64,000 nt of DNA from Streptomyces sp. NBC_01465 (GCF_036227325.1 NZ_CP109467.1:4650001-4714000); one strand, 5' to 3'; positions 24,837 to 35,018 are shown, counted from the first letter of the stretch. Notes: a model not told the origin generated them from the sequence alone. Program-made: numbers and translations.

Positions 24837-25277
24837 ATGACGGGACGTAGTGCTGGTGCGGGGGCTTTATTGCTGCTCGCCGTGGCGGTGACAGGGTGCT
24901 CGGAGGAGCCCAGGATCTGCACGCTGATCGGCGCCGAGACGGGCATCACTCTGCACTACCGGCCGTCGGACTACGCGGCCGCAGGTCCGGGAGCCATGTT
25001 CCGGATCTGCACGGACACGACGCACTGCGTGCAGGGGGCTGAGGACACGACGTCCCTCGAGGGGCAGCTGTGGGTGGGGCTGCCGGACGCGAGGGGTCCC
25101 GACGAGGTGGTGGTGCGGCTGACTGTCACCTCGTACATCAAGGAGAAGAAGGTCCTGTACGACGAGAGCGCGCGCGTACGCCTCTCCAAGTCCCAGCCCA
25201 ACGGCCCGGGTTGCAGCCCCACCGTCTGGCAGGCCTCTCTGCGCGCCGACCCCCGCGACGGTCTGGTCCGGCCTTGA
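24837..25277 (+). CDS. hypothetical lipoprotein
   Basis: The 146-aa protein begins with a lipoprotein signal peptide ending VAVTGC, lipidated on Cys21. The mature part has four more Cys residues spread through a beta-rich domain (CTLIGAETGITLHY, CTDTTHC), suggesting two disulfides outside the cell. No known family is recognised. It lies divergent from XPB and 18 bp before the VanZ gene. Confidence 0.7.
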   Translation: MTGRSAGAGALLLLAVAVTGCSEEPRICTLIGAETGITLHYRPSDYAAAGPGAMFRICTDTTHCVQGAEDTTSLEGQLWVGLPDARGPDEVVVRLTVTSYIKEKKVLYDESARVRLSKSQPNGPGCSPTVWQASLRADPRDGLVRP

Positions 25278-25295
25278 CGGGGTAGACGCGTCCCC

Positions 25296-25976
25296 ATGGT
25301 GACGAAGGAAGCGGAAGCGCGGCCGCGGCTGCAGCGGCGTACCTGGGGATCGGTGGTGGCACGGGTGATCGTGCTGCTGGTGGGGTTCGTGTTGATGGTG
25401 GGGTTCGCGGTCGCGCTGGCCAAGATCACCCTGGAGCCTTCGAAGGCGTCCGTCGACCTCACCCACACCAATATGCGACCCGGCGACTCGATACGGATGT
25501 ACCTGGACCAGCCCGCTTTCCGGGACACGGTCAAGCAGATCGGCGGGAATCTGCTCCTCGGGGTGCCCTTCGGGGTGCTGCTGCCGGTGCTGATCCCCAA
25601 GGCGCGGGGGCTGCTCCGGGTCCTGATCGTGACGGCGGTGGTGATGTTCTGCGTGGAGACGGCGCAGGGGATCCTGGTCGAGGGCCGGGCCTTCGACATC
25701 GACGACGTCATCCTCAACACCCTTGGGGCGCTGGTCGGTTACCTGCTGCTCGGGCGGCGGCTGGGGCGGGCGCTGCATCCCCGGCGGCGGCACTGGTGGC
25801 AGCGGCAGGAGAGGGTCGCCCCGAAGCCGGCCGCCAAGCCCGAGCCCGAGCCGAAGCCGAAGCCGAAGCCGAAGCCGAAGCCCAAGCCCAAGGTCACGAT
25901 CGCGTCCGCTGCCAGGGCCAGGGCGGCCGCCCTGAAGGTCAGGCTGGGTCGTCGGCCAGTTCGGCCACGCCCGTGA
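25296..25976 (+). CDS. VanZ-family membrane protein with a Lys-Pro-rich tail
   Basis: The 226-aa protein has an N-terminal helix and three further transmembrane helices in the VanZ-like pattern (QIGGNLLLGVPFGVLLP, ETAQ near 129-132, RAFDIDDVILNTLGA). VanZ proteins have been linked to low-level glycopeptide resistance, but most are of unknown role. The cytoplasmic tail holds about nine Lys-Pro/Glu-Pro repeats encoded by tandem AAGCCG units near 25850-25890. Its last 38 bp overlap the convergent XPB companion gene. Confidence 0.82.
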   Translation: MVTKEAEARPRLQRRTWGSVVARVIVLLVGFVLMVGFAVALAKITLEPSKASVDLTHTNMRPGDSIRMYLDQPAFRDTVKQIGGNLLLGVPFGVLLPVLIPKARGLLRVLIVTAVVMFCVETAQGILVEGRAFDIDDVILNTLGALVGYLLLGRRLGRALHPRRRHWWQRQERVAPKPAAKPEPEPKPKPKPKPKPKPKVTIASAARARAAALKVRLGRRPVRPRP

Positions 25977-28398
25977 TGCGGTGCAGCGGGTACGTACGGA
26001 CTTCGTCGGCCGTGTGGTCGTACGCCGTGACGAACCCGCCCTCGACCCTCACCGGCGCGATCACGCGCTGGCTCGCGGCCCCGTCGGCGTTGACGTAGCC
26101 GATCCAGAGCGCGGAGCCGGTCATGGCCGCGGCCTGCACCGTGGCGAGCGTCTCGGCGGAGCTGGTGCGCGGGAGGTCGCCCCGGCCGGTCTGAGGCACC
26201 GGCTTGTGGGCCACGGTGGCCGCGGTGTCGCCCGCGCGGATGGCCCGCAGGGCCGCGGACAGGAGCGTCGCGTCGGGAGCCGGCGGGCCCTCGGGGATCG
26301 GGGCCGGTGCGGTGCGCGGCGGGGTGCGGTAGGCGTCGGCGCGGGTGATGAGGACGTCGCCGTCGGCGGACTCGGCGGCGGGCGCGAAGCCGATGGAGCG
26401 CAGCGTGTCGAGGAGCACGGCGGGCTCGGCCTGGGCGGCGAGGACCGTGGGGGCGAGGCGGCGCAGGCGCAGGGGCTGGGAGCGCTTGTCGGCGAGGATC
26501 TCGTTGAGTACGGACTCGTCGTCGCAGCGCACGTACGAGGACGCGGCGCCGACGCGGAGGTGGCCGTGCTTGCGGGCCACGTCGTCGATCAGATAGCTGA
26601 GCGGCTGCGGCACGGGGGTACGGGAGTGCGCGGCGAGGAAGGCGTGCAGGTCGGAGGCGGACTGCCCGGCGTCCAGGGCGCGGCGGACGGAGCCGGGGGT
26701 GAAGCGGTAGACGGTCGCGCCGCCCTTGGACTCGACGTCGGCGGCGACATTGAGCAGCTCGGCGAGGGGCCGCTCCAGGGGTCCCGGCGCCACGGCGGTG
26801 AGGTCGGCCTGGAGCAGGACGTGGTCGAGGGGCTCGGGGATGAGGGGGGTGAGGGCCTGGGCTGCGAGGGTGCGACTCGCCTCGCGCTCGATGGTGCTTC
26901 CGTCACCCAGCAGAGCGCGGCCGTGCGTCGACAGGGCTCCTCGGCCCGTCACGCCCAGCAACTCCGCGTCGTTCAGGGTCCATTGGGCCAGGCGGGAGCG
27001 GAGATCCGTGACGCCCGTCGCACCTCGGCCGTTGTTCGCGGAGCGCGTCGGGCGTTCCCAGCGCAGGCGCGCCAGGAGCGATTCCGGGTCCGCCGAGGTG
27101 CCCTCGGGGAGGGTCGCGAGGAGGGTGAGGACCCGGCGGCGTACCTCGGGGGCCGGCGAGCGGTCCAGGTCCGGGCCCAGCGGGGAGAGCGTGCGGCCCT
27201 TGGCGTCCTGGCCGCCGATCACGCCTGCCGTGCGGGTGGCGGTGAGCCAGGTCAGTGCCAGGTGGGACCAGCGGTCGGCGGGCAGAAGCTCCACCCAGTC
27301 GTCGTACGCGGGGGTGGCCGCGAACCGCTCGTCCGCCTCCCCGTCCGACGCCAACAGCCCTGCCGCGTAAGTGAGTTCGAGCCAGAAGCAGGCCAGCTGC
27401 TCCGTGCAGTCCAGCGCGGCCGCGGTCCGCTTCAGGTCGCGGACGCTCAGGCCGCCGGCGCGCAGGACGGCCGGACCGCCCTCGTTCCAGTCCTTCAGGA
27501 GCTCCTCGACCGTGGACAGCGCCGTGAAGGCCTGGCCCGCCGCCGTGGAATCCACAGCCTGTGGACGATATTCGCGCGCGGCGGCAACCTCCGGAGGCAG
27601 CGGCTCCGGCAGCCGGTGCGCGCGGCCCCCGCGCAGATGCAGCGCCGCCTCACGGGGCAGTACGACGGTCCGCGCACTCGCGGGCAGCAGCAGCCCCCGG
27701 TCGCGCAGCCAGCGCACGGGCGGGGTTGGCACGGCGGCGACCTCGCCGTACGGCGGCCCCCACACCAGGCGGTCCAGTACCGAAAGCGCCTCCGGAGGCG
27801 CCGAGTCGAGCAGCTCCGACATCCGGGTGCGGTCCGTGAAGAGCGCGGTCAGCGCCGCGACCGCCGACACCGAGTCGTACGTCGCCGGCAGCCCGGCCGC
27901 AAGCAGGATCTCCTGGACCCGCCCCGGCGACATCCCCGCCGTCGCCTCCGCCACGGTCGGGCCGAGCCCGGTCGGGGACGGGTGCGTGGGGGAGGGGGCG
28001 AGCAGCTCGCGCGCGGTGCGGACGAGGCGCAGCCGGTCGTCCTCGCCCCAGACCAGGGCCTGTTCGCGCAACGTCCGTACGGCGCCGGGGAGTTCGGCCT
28101 CGATGACGGGGTCGCCCTCGTCACCGGCGATCAGCGCGAGGAGCGTCGCGTACGGGGCGGGGTCGGGCGCGACGGCGAGGGCCTCCGCGGTCTGCAGCGC
28201 GAACCGGTCCAGGTGCTCCAGCGCGCGTACGACCGAGGCGCGCGTCGCGGCCCGGGTCGCGAGCTGCGTGACGTCGTTCGGTACGGGCGTCAGCAGATCG
28301 GGGCGCGCGCGCAGCAGACCGGCCAGCGACGCGTCGTCGCGGGCGCGCAGCGCTTCCGCGAGCGTGCGCGGTGGCGTACTGCCGTTTCCTTCGGACAC
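25939..28398 (-). CDS. helicase-associated domain protein, companion of XPB
   Basis: The 819-aa protein lacks Walker motifs. It has a helical N-terminal half resembling the XPB/Ssl2-associated 'helicase C-terminal domain' family, and a C-terminal region (about 745-815) with a WYL-like strand pattern (ALWIGYVNADGAASQRVIAPVRVEGGFVTAYD). The homologous Mycobacterium gene lies next to XPB, which suggests a shared role in DNA repair. It probably recognises nucleic acid or regulates XPB. GTG at 28398 is preceded by CAGGAGG. Confidence 0.8.
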   Translation of the reverse strand: MSEGNGSTPPRTLAEALRARDDASLAGLLRARPDLLTPVPNDVTQLATRAATRASVVRALEHLDRFALQTAEALAVAPDPAPYATLLALIAGDEGDPVIEAELPGAVRTLREQALVWGEDDRLRLVRTARELLAPSPTHPSPTGLGPTVAEATAGMSPGRVQEILLAAGLPATYDSVSAVAALTALFTDRTRMSELLDSAPPEALSVLDRLVWGPPYGEVAAVPTPPVRWLRDRGLLLPASARTVVLPREAALHLRGGRAHRLPEPLPPEVAAAREYRPQAVDSTAAGQAFTALSTVEELLKDWNEGGPAVLRAGGLSVRDLKRTAAALDCTEQLACFWLELTYAAGLLASDGEADERFAATPAYDDWVELLPADRWSHLALTWLTATRTAGVIGGQDAKGRTLSPLGPDLDRSPAPEVRRRVLTLLATLPEGTSADPESLLARLRWERPTRSANNGRGATGVTDLRSRLAQWTLNDAELLGVTGRGALSTHGRALLGDGSTIEREASRTLAAQALTPLIPEPLDHVLLQADLTAVAPGPLERPLAELLNVAADVESKGGATVYRFTPGSVRRALDAGQSASDLHAFLAAHSRTPVPQPLSYLIDDVARKHGHLRVGAASSYVRCDDESVLNEILADKRSQPLRLRRLAPTVLAAQAEPAVLLDTLRSIGFAPAAESADGDVLITRADAYRTPPRTAPAPIPEGPPAPDATLLSAALRAIRAGDTAATVAHKPVPQTGRGDLPRTSSAETLATVQAAAMTGSALWIGYVNADGAASQRVIAPVRVEGGFVTAYDHTADEVRTYPLHRITGVAELADDPA

Positions 28399-28497
28399 GT
28401 GCGCCTCCTGTTGCGCTCGCCGGTCCCCATCCGCCCCACGTTATCGGCTCGGGAAGCGCTAACGTCGGTGCAGGCGGCGGTGAAGGGGTGCGGACGC

Positions 28498-29478
28498 GTG
28501 GGGATCGAGAGCGACCAGCTCGTCTACGACTATCTGAGCAAGGTCGGAGACCTGGCGCAGCAACGGCAGTTGCCGTCCGGCGAGCGCATGCGGCTGGTGT
28601 CGTCGCTGCGCAACGAGATCGACCGGCAGCGGGGAAAGTTCGAGAGCGAGTCGCCCGCGACCGTGCGCCGCATCCTGGGCCGGCTGGGCACGCCGGACGA
28701 GCAGGTCGCGGCGGCGACGGGCGGTTCGGCCCCCGATCCCGCCCCCTTTCCCGTACGGGAAGAGCCGCGCCCGCGCCGGATTCCCCGCCCGCGCCGCATG
28801 GAGAAGCCGGAGCCGGAAGCGCCGCAGGCCCCTGCCGCCTCCCCGCCGCACCTCGCGGGCACGGACGAGCTGGGCCCCTCCGGCAGCGAACCCGACTGGT
28901 GGCGGATCGAGACGGCGCCTTTCGGGGCGGGCGACGAGGTCCCCGGCTTCGTCGGCGGTGTGGAGATCCCCGAGATACTGCGGCCGCCGCGCAAGGCGAA
29001 GGAACGCGTCGAGGAGGAGGACGAGGACGAGGACGAGGCCGAAGAGGAGGACGGCGAGGAGGAGTTCACGGAGGCCGAGGACGACACCCCGCGCCGCCGC
29101 TTCCTCCGCCGCGGCCCCCGCGCCCCCCGGGCCCGCGCCCCCCTCGCCAACCCCCTGCTCCTGCTGGCCGCCGCCCTCCTCGTGACGGGCGCGATCTTCG
29201 GCTGGCTGATCGCGCTCGGCGCGGGCTGGCTCCTCGCGTACACCTCGCGCCGCCTCACCCCCGCGGAGGCGAAGTGGGCGGCGCTCGGGCTGCCGGGACT
29301 GGTGGCCGCGGGCGGGCTGACCTGGCTGTGGGGGCGTACGGACGGCCGCTGGGGGACGCCGATCCCGGAGCACGGGATGGGGGCGGCGCTCACGGATCTG
29401 TGGCCGGTGGTGCTGAGGGTGGCGGCGGTCGCGTCGGCGCTCTATCTGGTGTGGCGGGCGCGGCGGGGCATGCGCTGA
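28498..29478 (+). CDS. hypothetical membrane protein with acidic repeat and C-terminal helices
   Basis: The 326-aa protein starts with a helical domain (about 1-75, SDQLVYDYLSKVGDLA) like those in regulated membrane proteins of Streptomyces. A Pro-rich linker and a Glu/Asp tract (about 178-200) follow, then an Arg-rich basic patch and four transmembrane helices (about 220-320). The alternation of acidic and basic tracts just before the membrane is striking. GTG at 28498 follows GAAGGGG. No function is known. Confidence 0.6.
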   Translation: MGIESDQLVYDYLSKVGDLAQQRQLPSGERMRLVSSLRNEIDRQRGKFESESPATVRRILGRLGTPDEQVAAATGGSAPDPAPFPVREEPRPRRIPRPRRMEKPEPEAPQAPAASPPHLAGTDELGPSGSEPDWWRIETAPFGAGDEVPGFVGGVEIPEILRPPRKAKERVEEEDEDEDEAEEEDGEEEFTEAEDDTPRRRFLRRGPRAPRARAPLANPLLLLAAALLVTGAIFGWLIALGAGWLLAYTSRRLTPAEAKWAALGLPGLVAAGGLTWLWGRTDGRWGTPIPEHGMGAALTDLWPVVLRVAAVASALYLVWRARRGMR

Positions 29479-29489
29479 CTCCAGGGGGC

Positions 29490-31787
29490 TCACACGTTTC
29501 TGCGTACCGCCCCCGTGAACCCCACTACGAACAGCGTCGCGAACGCCCACGCCGCGATCTGCAGCGGCCAGCCCACCGCGATCAGCGTCTGCCCCCAGTC
29601 GGTGGCCGCGGCCTTGCAGGCGGACGGCTGGCTGGACTTCACGAGCGGCAGGCCCATCGCCAGTCCCACGCCCACCTGCTCGACCACCGTGCAAGGGCCC
29701 GCGGGTTCGCCGGCCTGTTCGGGGCGGACCAGGGCGCCCTCCGAGCCCAGCACGAGGGCCGTGCTGACGGCCACCACCATCACGCAGACCAGCCAGACGA
29801 GCGCGCGCCACGGCTGGTACCCGTATCCGAGGACGACGCCCGACAGCTTCACCCATGCCCGCTGGGCGCCGCCCGAGAGGGTGTCGCCGGACGCCTGGTC
29901 GCGGCGTTGCGCCATGAGGATCGTACGGACGTCGCGGTCGTGGCCCGCGGCGCGGTAGACGGCCGCCAACTGCTGGTAGGGCTGGGCGGCGTAGACCGAC
30001 GAGCCCTCCCGGATCAGCCGGAGCATCTCCTGGACGTGGAGGCCCTTGGGGACGCTCGCGTAGGTCATGCCGTCGAGATTGACGCGGCCTTTGGCGGCTT
30101 CGCCGTTCGCGATGCCTCTCACGAGGACCGTCAGGTCTCCGGCGACCCGGAAGTTCCCGAAGTTGACCGCGCAGCTGTCGCGTTCGGTCTTGGCCTCGGC
30201 GCGGAAGTCCTGGTCGATGTAGACGGAGTCCCCGGCCTGCATGTTGAAGCAGGACAGGGCGGGGCCGCGGTCGTTCCTGATGAGCGCGTCGCCGAGATGG
30301 ACGTCGGCCTTGATGCGCGCCCCGTAGAGGCGGACGGCGGATTTCTTGGACGAGGCCGTCACGGAGGCCCGGTCCTCGATCCTCAGGTTGACGGCGGTGA
30401 GGTCGGACGCCGCGAGGGCGCCGCCGTTGCGGTTGACGATCTCCACGCCCCGGAGGTTGAGATCGCCGTGCAGTTCGGCGCGCATGAGCGTGACCGCGTC
30501 GTCGGTGGTGGAGCAGAAGACCGACACCCCGCTGCCCAGCGAAAAGTCGTTGCCTATACGGGCGTTGGCGGCGGAGATGGCCACGCTGCGGGACGCGCCG
30601 AACGTGCTCCGCTCGAACTGGACGTTGCCGCCCACGGTGATTCCGTCGAGGCGGACGAGGGGGTCGTCGGTGCTGGTGTTCCGCATCTGCACCTCCCCGA
30701 AGAAGGAGAGGGAGGCGCCGATGGTCGCCCGTAGGAGCGACAGACAGGCGCCCTCCGTACTGAGCAGGCTCACGTCGTCGAACTCGACGTTCCCCGCCAC
30801 ATGACAGCGGTCCAGGTCGAAGGTGGCGAGCGAACCTCCGCCGGTGACCTCCACCAGCGGGCCGATCTTGATGCTGCCGCCGATCCGGGCGTGGGACATG
30901 CCCAGGGCCGCGCCGCCGGGGTTCTCGATCCGGGTGTCCTCAAGGCAGAACCAGTTGTCCACCTGGATCCCCGAGAGGTTCAGTGCGACGTTCTCGCTGT
31001 CGGTCTTGGCGATCGCGGTGAATCCGCGGTCGAGGAACAGGCGGCCTTTGACGCGCATCCCGCGTGCATGGAAGCACGGCCCGTTGCGGTTCTCGATGTG
31101 GGAGGACGAGCAGCCGACGTCGACATTGACCTGCGCGCCGGCGAAGTCGACGAGCGCACGGGGGTCGGACCCGACGGCCCGGAACCGGCCCTGCATGACG
31201 ATGTCCCCGCCGATCTCCACGCCTTGGGCGAAGAGGGCCCGCGCGTGCGGGGAGTAGATCTCCATGTCCGTGAGCTCCAGGCCGCCGGAGACCTTGGCGG
31301 CGGGCATGAAGACGGCGGTCCCGGTCCCGCCATACTCGACGGACGAACTGCTCAGGTCGATCCACTCCGCGGTGATGCCGGGCGCGAAGATCGGCGAGCT
31401 GTGCGCGTGCTCAAGACGGCATCCGCGCAGGGTGAGGCCGGGGACGGAGGTGCCGCGGGCGGAGAGGCCGTGCGGGAGGTAGCAGTGGTCGAGGGCGAGG
31501 GGGTGGGTGGCGCTGATGGAGTCGATGTTGAGCCGCCCCTCGACGACGGCGCCGCGGACACGGATGCCGATGGGGTCGAGGGGGGTGTCCAGCCGGTTGC
31601 GGAGGAGCTCGCGGATGACGACGGCGCGGATACGGCGGTCGGGCCCCCACCCGCGCATGGTGGCAACGGTGGCTTCGCCACCGTCGTGGAGGTCGCACAT
31701 CTCGCCCTGGACGGCGCAGTCGACGAGGCGGCGCTCGGGTGGGGTGAGGCTGTTGTTGAGCGGCTGGTCGTGCAGTTTTGCCACCAT
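29490..31787 (-). CDS. large beta-helix-like repeat protein with C-terminal membrane anchor
   Basis: The 765-aa protein consists of about twenty irregular repeats of roughly 25-35 residues with the pattern 'G-hydrophobic-x-hydrophobic-x-GG-hydrophobic' (for example ITVGGNVQFERSTF, IGGSIKIGPLVEVTG). This is typical of right-handed beta-helices related to pentapeptide-repeat or bactofilin-like proteins. The last 120 residues hold two transmembrane helices (about 667-690 and 735-758). No signal peptide is present, so the helix is likely cytoplasmic and tethered to the membrane. Related Streptomyces proteins have been labelled 'oxidoreductase', but I see no redox motif. Confidence 0.65.
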   Translation of the reverse strand: MVAKLHDQPLNNSLTPPERRLVDCAVQGEMCDLHDGGEATVATMRGWGPDRRIRAVVIRELLRNRLDTPLDPIGIRVRGAVVEGRLNIDSISATHPLALDHCYLPHGLSARGTSVPGLTLRGCRLEHAHSSPIFAPGITAEWIDLSSSSVEYGGTGTAVFMPAAKVSGGLELTDMEIYSPHARALFAQGVEIGGDIVMQGRFRAVGSDPRALVDFAGAQVNVDVGCSSSHIENRNGPCFHARGMRVKGRLFLDRGFTAIAKTDSENVALNLSGIQVDNWFCLEDTRIENPGGAALGMSHARIGGSIKIGPLVEVTGGGSLATFDLDRCHVAGNVEFDDVSLLSTEGACLSLLRATIGASLSFFGEVQMRNTSTDDPLVRLDGITVGGNVQFERSTFGASRSVAISAANARIGNDFSLGSGVSVFCSTTDDAVTLMRAELHGDLNLRGVEIVNRNGGALAASDLTAVNLRIEDRASVTASSKKSAVRLYGARIKADVHLGDALIRNDRGPALSCFNMQAGDSVYIDQDFRAEAKTERDSCAVNFGNFRVAGDLTVLVRGIANGEAAKGRVNLDGMTYASVPKGLHVQEMLRLIREGSSVYAAQPYQQLAAVYRAAGHDRDVRTILMAQRRDQASGDTLSGGAQRAWVKLSGVVLGYGYQPWRALVWLVCVMVVAVSTALVLGSEGALVRPEQAGEPAGPCTVVEQVGVGLAMGLPLVKSSQPSACKAAATDWGQTLIAVGWPLQIAAWAFATLFVVGFTGAVRRNV

Positions 31788-31883
31788 GACAAAACGTTAG
31801 GGTGCCGGGTCGCGCGCGTCCAGAGTTGCGGGCCCAACGGGCGCCTGGGGCAAGGGTGTTGCGTTGTGCGACACCGGGGGAAA

Positions 31884-32075
31884 TCCAGCCCGTCCGGCGA
31901 TTGAGGACAAGCGGCCGAAGGTCGCTTACGGGGGTGCAGGGGGCGAAGCCCCCGCAAGTGGGGGTCGCGGTGCGCAGCCCCGGCCCACCCCACCCCCGGC
32001 AGGGGGTCTGGGGCGCAGCCCCCCACGCGGCGGAGCCGCAAAATGTCTCAGCCGGGAAGGGGCGGGGTGGGGGAA
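31884..32075. repeat. Streptomyces-type intergenic repeat, copy B
   Basis: This copy matches 22944-23134 in the same orientation at about 97% identity. It occupies most of the 326-bp gap between the start of the beta-helix gene and the end of the ABC ATPase gene, both on the - strand. It may terminate transcription from the siderophore-type ABC operon. No gene is seen in the rest of the gap (31788-31883), which should hold the beta-helix gene promoter. Confidence 0.85.
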
Positions 32076-32113
32076 TCTCTCCGCCCGGACCTGCACCCGT
32101 CACCCGGACCCGG

Positions 32114-32911
32114 TCAGGCCCCCGTCGCCGCCCAAGGCGCGCCAGGAACGACCAGCGGCGACCCCGTCACCGGATCCGGCACCACCACCGCCTCAAGACC
32201 GAACACGTCCCGCACCAGCTCCGCCGTCACGATCTCCTTCGGGTGACCCTCCGCCACCACCCGCCCCGCCTTCATCGCCACCAAGTGGTCCGCGTACCGC
32301 GCCGCCTGGTTCAGGTCGTGCAGTACGGCCACCACCGTCCGCCCCCGCTCGTGGTTCAACTGCCGCACCAGATCCAGCACCTCCACCTGGTGCGAGATGT
32401 CCAGGAACGTCGTCGGCTCGTCCAGCAGCAGCAGATCCGTCTCCTGCGCCAGCGCCATCGCGATCCACACCCGCTGCCGCTGCCCGCCCGACAGTTCGTC
32501 CACCGACCGCTCGGCCAGCGCCGCCACATCGGTCCGTTCCATCGCATCCGTGACGGCCTTCTCGTCCGCCTCCGACCACTGCTGCCACCAGCTCTGGTGC
32601 GGCTGCCGGCCCCGCGCGACCAGGTCCGCGACCGTGATCGCCTCCGGGGCCACCGGCGACTGCGGCAGCAGCCCAATCGCCTGCGCGATCTTCTTCGTGG
32701 GGATACGGGCCAGCTCGACCCCGTCGAGCAGCACCGCCCCGCCGCGCGGCTTCAGCAGCCGGCCGAGCGCCCTCAGCGTCGTCGACTTCCCGCACGCGTT
32801 CGGGCCGACGATGACGGTCACCTGCCCGTCGGGGACGGCCAGTTCAAGATCCTCCACGACCACCCGGTCGTCGTAGGCGAGCGTCAGCTCACGTGCGGCC
32901 AGCCGACTCAT
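32114..32911 (-). CDS. iron-siderophore-type ABC transporter ATP-binding protein (FecE/FepC-like)
   Basis: The 265-aa ATPase has Walker [10 protein letters not shown], a Q-loop, the signature [15 protein letters not shown], Walker [13 protein letters not shown] and the H-loop (AVLHDLNQA). It is most like ATPases for ferric siderophore or cobalamin import. Its start overlaps the end of the upstream permease by 4 bp, so it is the last gene of a three-gene operon. The operon has no solute-binding protein gene in this window. Confidence 0.9.
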   Translation of the reverse strand: MSRLAARELTLAYDDRVVVEDLELAVPDGQVTVIVGPNACGKSTTLRALGRLLKPRGGAVLLDGVELARIPTKKIAQAIGLLPQSPVAPEAITVADLVARGRQPHQSWWQQWSEADEKAVTDAMERTDVAALAERSVDELSGGQRQRVWIAMALAQETDLLLLDEPTTFLDISHQVEVLDLVRQLNHERGRTVVAVLHDLNQAARYADHLVAMKAGRVVAEGHPKEIVTAELVRDVFGLEAVVVPDPVTGSPLVVPGAPWAATGA

Positions 32912-33999
32912 GCCTTGCCTCCACCAGAATCAGAAGAAGAAGAAGAAGTTCCCGCCGCACGACCCCGTACGAGCAGCCACACCAGATACGGCGCCCCCAC
33001 CGCAGCCGTCAGCACCCCCACCGGCAACTCCGTCGGCGACAGCAGCCGCCGCGCCAGCAGATCCCCGAAAACAACAATGAACGCGCCCATCAGCGCCGAG
33101 CACAGCAGCGGAATCTGCGCGGTCCGTGTCATCCGCCGCGCGATCTGCGGCGCGAGCAGCGCCACAAAATCGACCGGCCCCGCAGTCCCCGTCGCGACCG
33201 ACGCCAGCACAACCCCCACCACCACCAGCCCCAGCCGGATCCGCCCCAGCCGCACCCCCAGCGCGATCGCCGTGTCGTCGCCCATGCCCACGGTCCGCTG
33301 GGCGCGCGCGGCCCACAGCACGGCGGGCACCATCGCGAGCAGCACCCACCCGAGCACGCTCACCTCGTCCCAGCCGCGCCCGTTGAGCGACCCGGTCATC
33401 CAGATCTGCGCCTGCTGGGCGACGAGATAGTCGCCCTTGGTCAGGAACAGCTGCGTCACCGACCGCAGCGCGATCGCGAACCCGATCCCGATCAGCACGA
33501 ACCGCGTCGCATGCAGCCCCCCGCGCCACGCGAAGACGTACACAAGACCGGCAGCCAGAATCCCGCCCGCGACCGACAGATACGGCAGCACGGTGTACGA
33601 CGTGACCCCGAAGGTCATCGCCCCCACCGTCACCGCACTCGCGCCCTGGCTGATCCCGATGATGTCGGGACTGGCCAGCGGATTGCGCGCGACGGTCTGG
33701 ATCAGCGCCCCGGCCACCCCGAAAGCGGCGCCCACCAGCAGCCCGACCACCATCCGCGGCAGCCGCAGCGTCCCGACGACCAGCTCGTCCGGAGACGGCT
33801 GCCCGGTCAGCACCTTCAGCACCTCGCCCGGCGCCACGAAGCTCTCGCCGACGCAGAGGTATGCCACACACGTCACGGCCAGCAGCAGCGCCAGCGCGCC
33901 CGCCACCACGGCGGCCCGCCGGTGCAGCAGGAACGTCCCGCGCCCGGCCCGCAGCACCGCGTACCCCGCAGGGCGAATAGTCACAGTGGAACTAGTCAC
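32908..33999 (-). CDS. siderophore ABC transporter permease (FecD-type)
   Basis: The 363-aa permease has about nine to ten helices and the family motifs [37 protein letters not shown] and [14 protein letters not shown] at 33999 overlaps the stop of the first permease by 4 bp. A longer upstream reading frame is a product of high GC. The C-terminus ends in a Ser-rich tail from TCT/TCC codon runs (32925-32950). It forms a heterodimer with the other permease. Confidence 0.9.
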   Translation of the reverse strand: MTSSTVTIRPAGYAVLRAGRGTFLLHRRAAVVAGALALLLAVTCVAYLCVGESFVAPGEVLKVLTGQPSPDELVVGTLRLPRMVVGLLVGAAFGVAGALIQTVARNPLASPDIIGISQGASAVTVGAMTFGVTSYTVLPYLSVAGGILAAGLVYVFAWRGGLHATRFVLIGIGFAIALRSVTQLFLTKGDYLVAQQAQIWMTGSLNGRGWDEVSVLGWVLLAMVPAVLWAARAQRTVGMGDDTAIALGVRLGRIRLGLVVVGVVLASVATGTAGPVDFVALLAPQIARRMTRTAQIPLLCSALMGAFIVVFGDLLARRLLSPTELPVGVLTAAVGAPYLVWLLVRGRAAGTSSSSSDSGGGKA

Positions 34000-35000
34000 G
34001 CCGGCACCGCCTTCCGCCGTACCAGCGTCACCAGGAACGGCACCCCGATCAGCGCCGTCATCACCCCGGCCGGCACCTCGCTCGGCGGGAAGACCACCCG
34101 CCCCACCGTGTCCGCGACGAGCAGCATCACCGGCCCGATCAGCGCCGCCATCGGCAGCACCCACCGGTGGTCGCTGCCCACGACGGCCCGCGCGATGTGC
34201 GGTACGGCGAGCCCGATGAAGGCGATCGGCCCGGCGGCCGCGACCCCGGCCCCCGTCAGCACGGTCGCCCCGATCCCGCCGACGATCCGTACGACCGCCA
34301 CGTTCTGCCCGAGCCCCGTCGCCACGTCCTCGCCGAGCGCCAGCGCATCGAGCCCGCGCGCGACACACAGCACCAGCACCACACCCACCAGCAGGAACGG
34401 CCAGATCTGGCCGACGATCTCGGAGTCCCGCCCGCCCAGCGACCCGATCTGCCAGAACCGGAACTCGTCCAGCGCGGAGGCCTTCGTCGTCAGTACGCCC
34501 TGGGTCACCGACACCAGCAGTGCGTTGATCGCGGCCCCGCCCAGCGCCAGCTTCACGGGGGTCGCACCGCCCCGCCCGCGCGAGGCGATCGCGTACACGG
34601 CGACGGACGCGAACGCGGCCCCCGCGAAGGCGAACCACACGTACCCGCTCAGCGTGTGGATCCCCGCGAAGGCGATGGCGAGCACGACGCCCACCGAAGC
34701 GCCCTGGCTGATCCCGAGGATCCCCGGGTCCGCGATCGGGTTGCGCGTGATGCCCTGAAGCACCGTCCCGGCCAGCGCCAGCGAGGCGCCCACCATCAGA
34801 CCGATCAGCGTCCGCGGCACCCGCATCTGCCGTACGACCTCGGCCGCGTCGCTGTGCCCGCCGTGCAGCAGGGCGTCGATCACCGCGGAGGGGGCGATGG
34901 TCCTGGCCCCGACCGCGAGGCTGAAGAGGACCGCGAGCAGCAGGGCCAGGACGGCGACGGCCGTCCCTGCGATGCGGCGGCGGCCCACAGGTATTGACAT
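33996..35000 (-). CDS. siderophore ABC transporter permease (FecC-type)
   Basis: The 334-aa permease is the first gene of the operon. It has the same architecture and motifs as its partner (RVPRTLIGLMVGASLALAG, TRNPIADPGILGISQGAS, FIGLAVPHIAR). The ATG at 35000 lies 18 bp from a sequence on the - strand resembling a DtxR/DmdR iron box, so the operon is probably repressed by iron. The nearby + strand gene is divergent. Confidence 0.9.
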   Translation of the reverse strand: MSIPVGRRRIAGTAVAVLALLLAVLFSLAVGARTIAPSAVIDALLHGGHSDAAEVVRQMRVPRTLIGLMVGASLALAGTVLQGITRNPIADPGILGISQGASVGVVLAIAFAGIHTLSGYVWFAFAGAAFASVAVYAIASRGRGGATPVKLALGGAAINALLVSVTQGVLTTKASALDEFRFWQIGSLGGRDSEIVGQIWPFLLVGVVLVLCVARGLDALALGEDVATGLGQNVAVVRIVGGIGATVLTGAGVAAAGPIAFIGLAVPHIARAVVGSDHRWVLPMAALIGPVMLLVADTVGRVVFPPSEVPAGVMTALIGVPFLVTLVRRKAVPA

Positions 35001-35018
35001 GGGGTCCGTCTCAAGGGG

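Noticed and set aside
32908..34638. A 576-codon version of the second siderophore permease
   Set aside because: Its extra N-terminus overlaps the first permease out of frame; the GTG at 33999 with a 4-bp overlap is the natural start.
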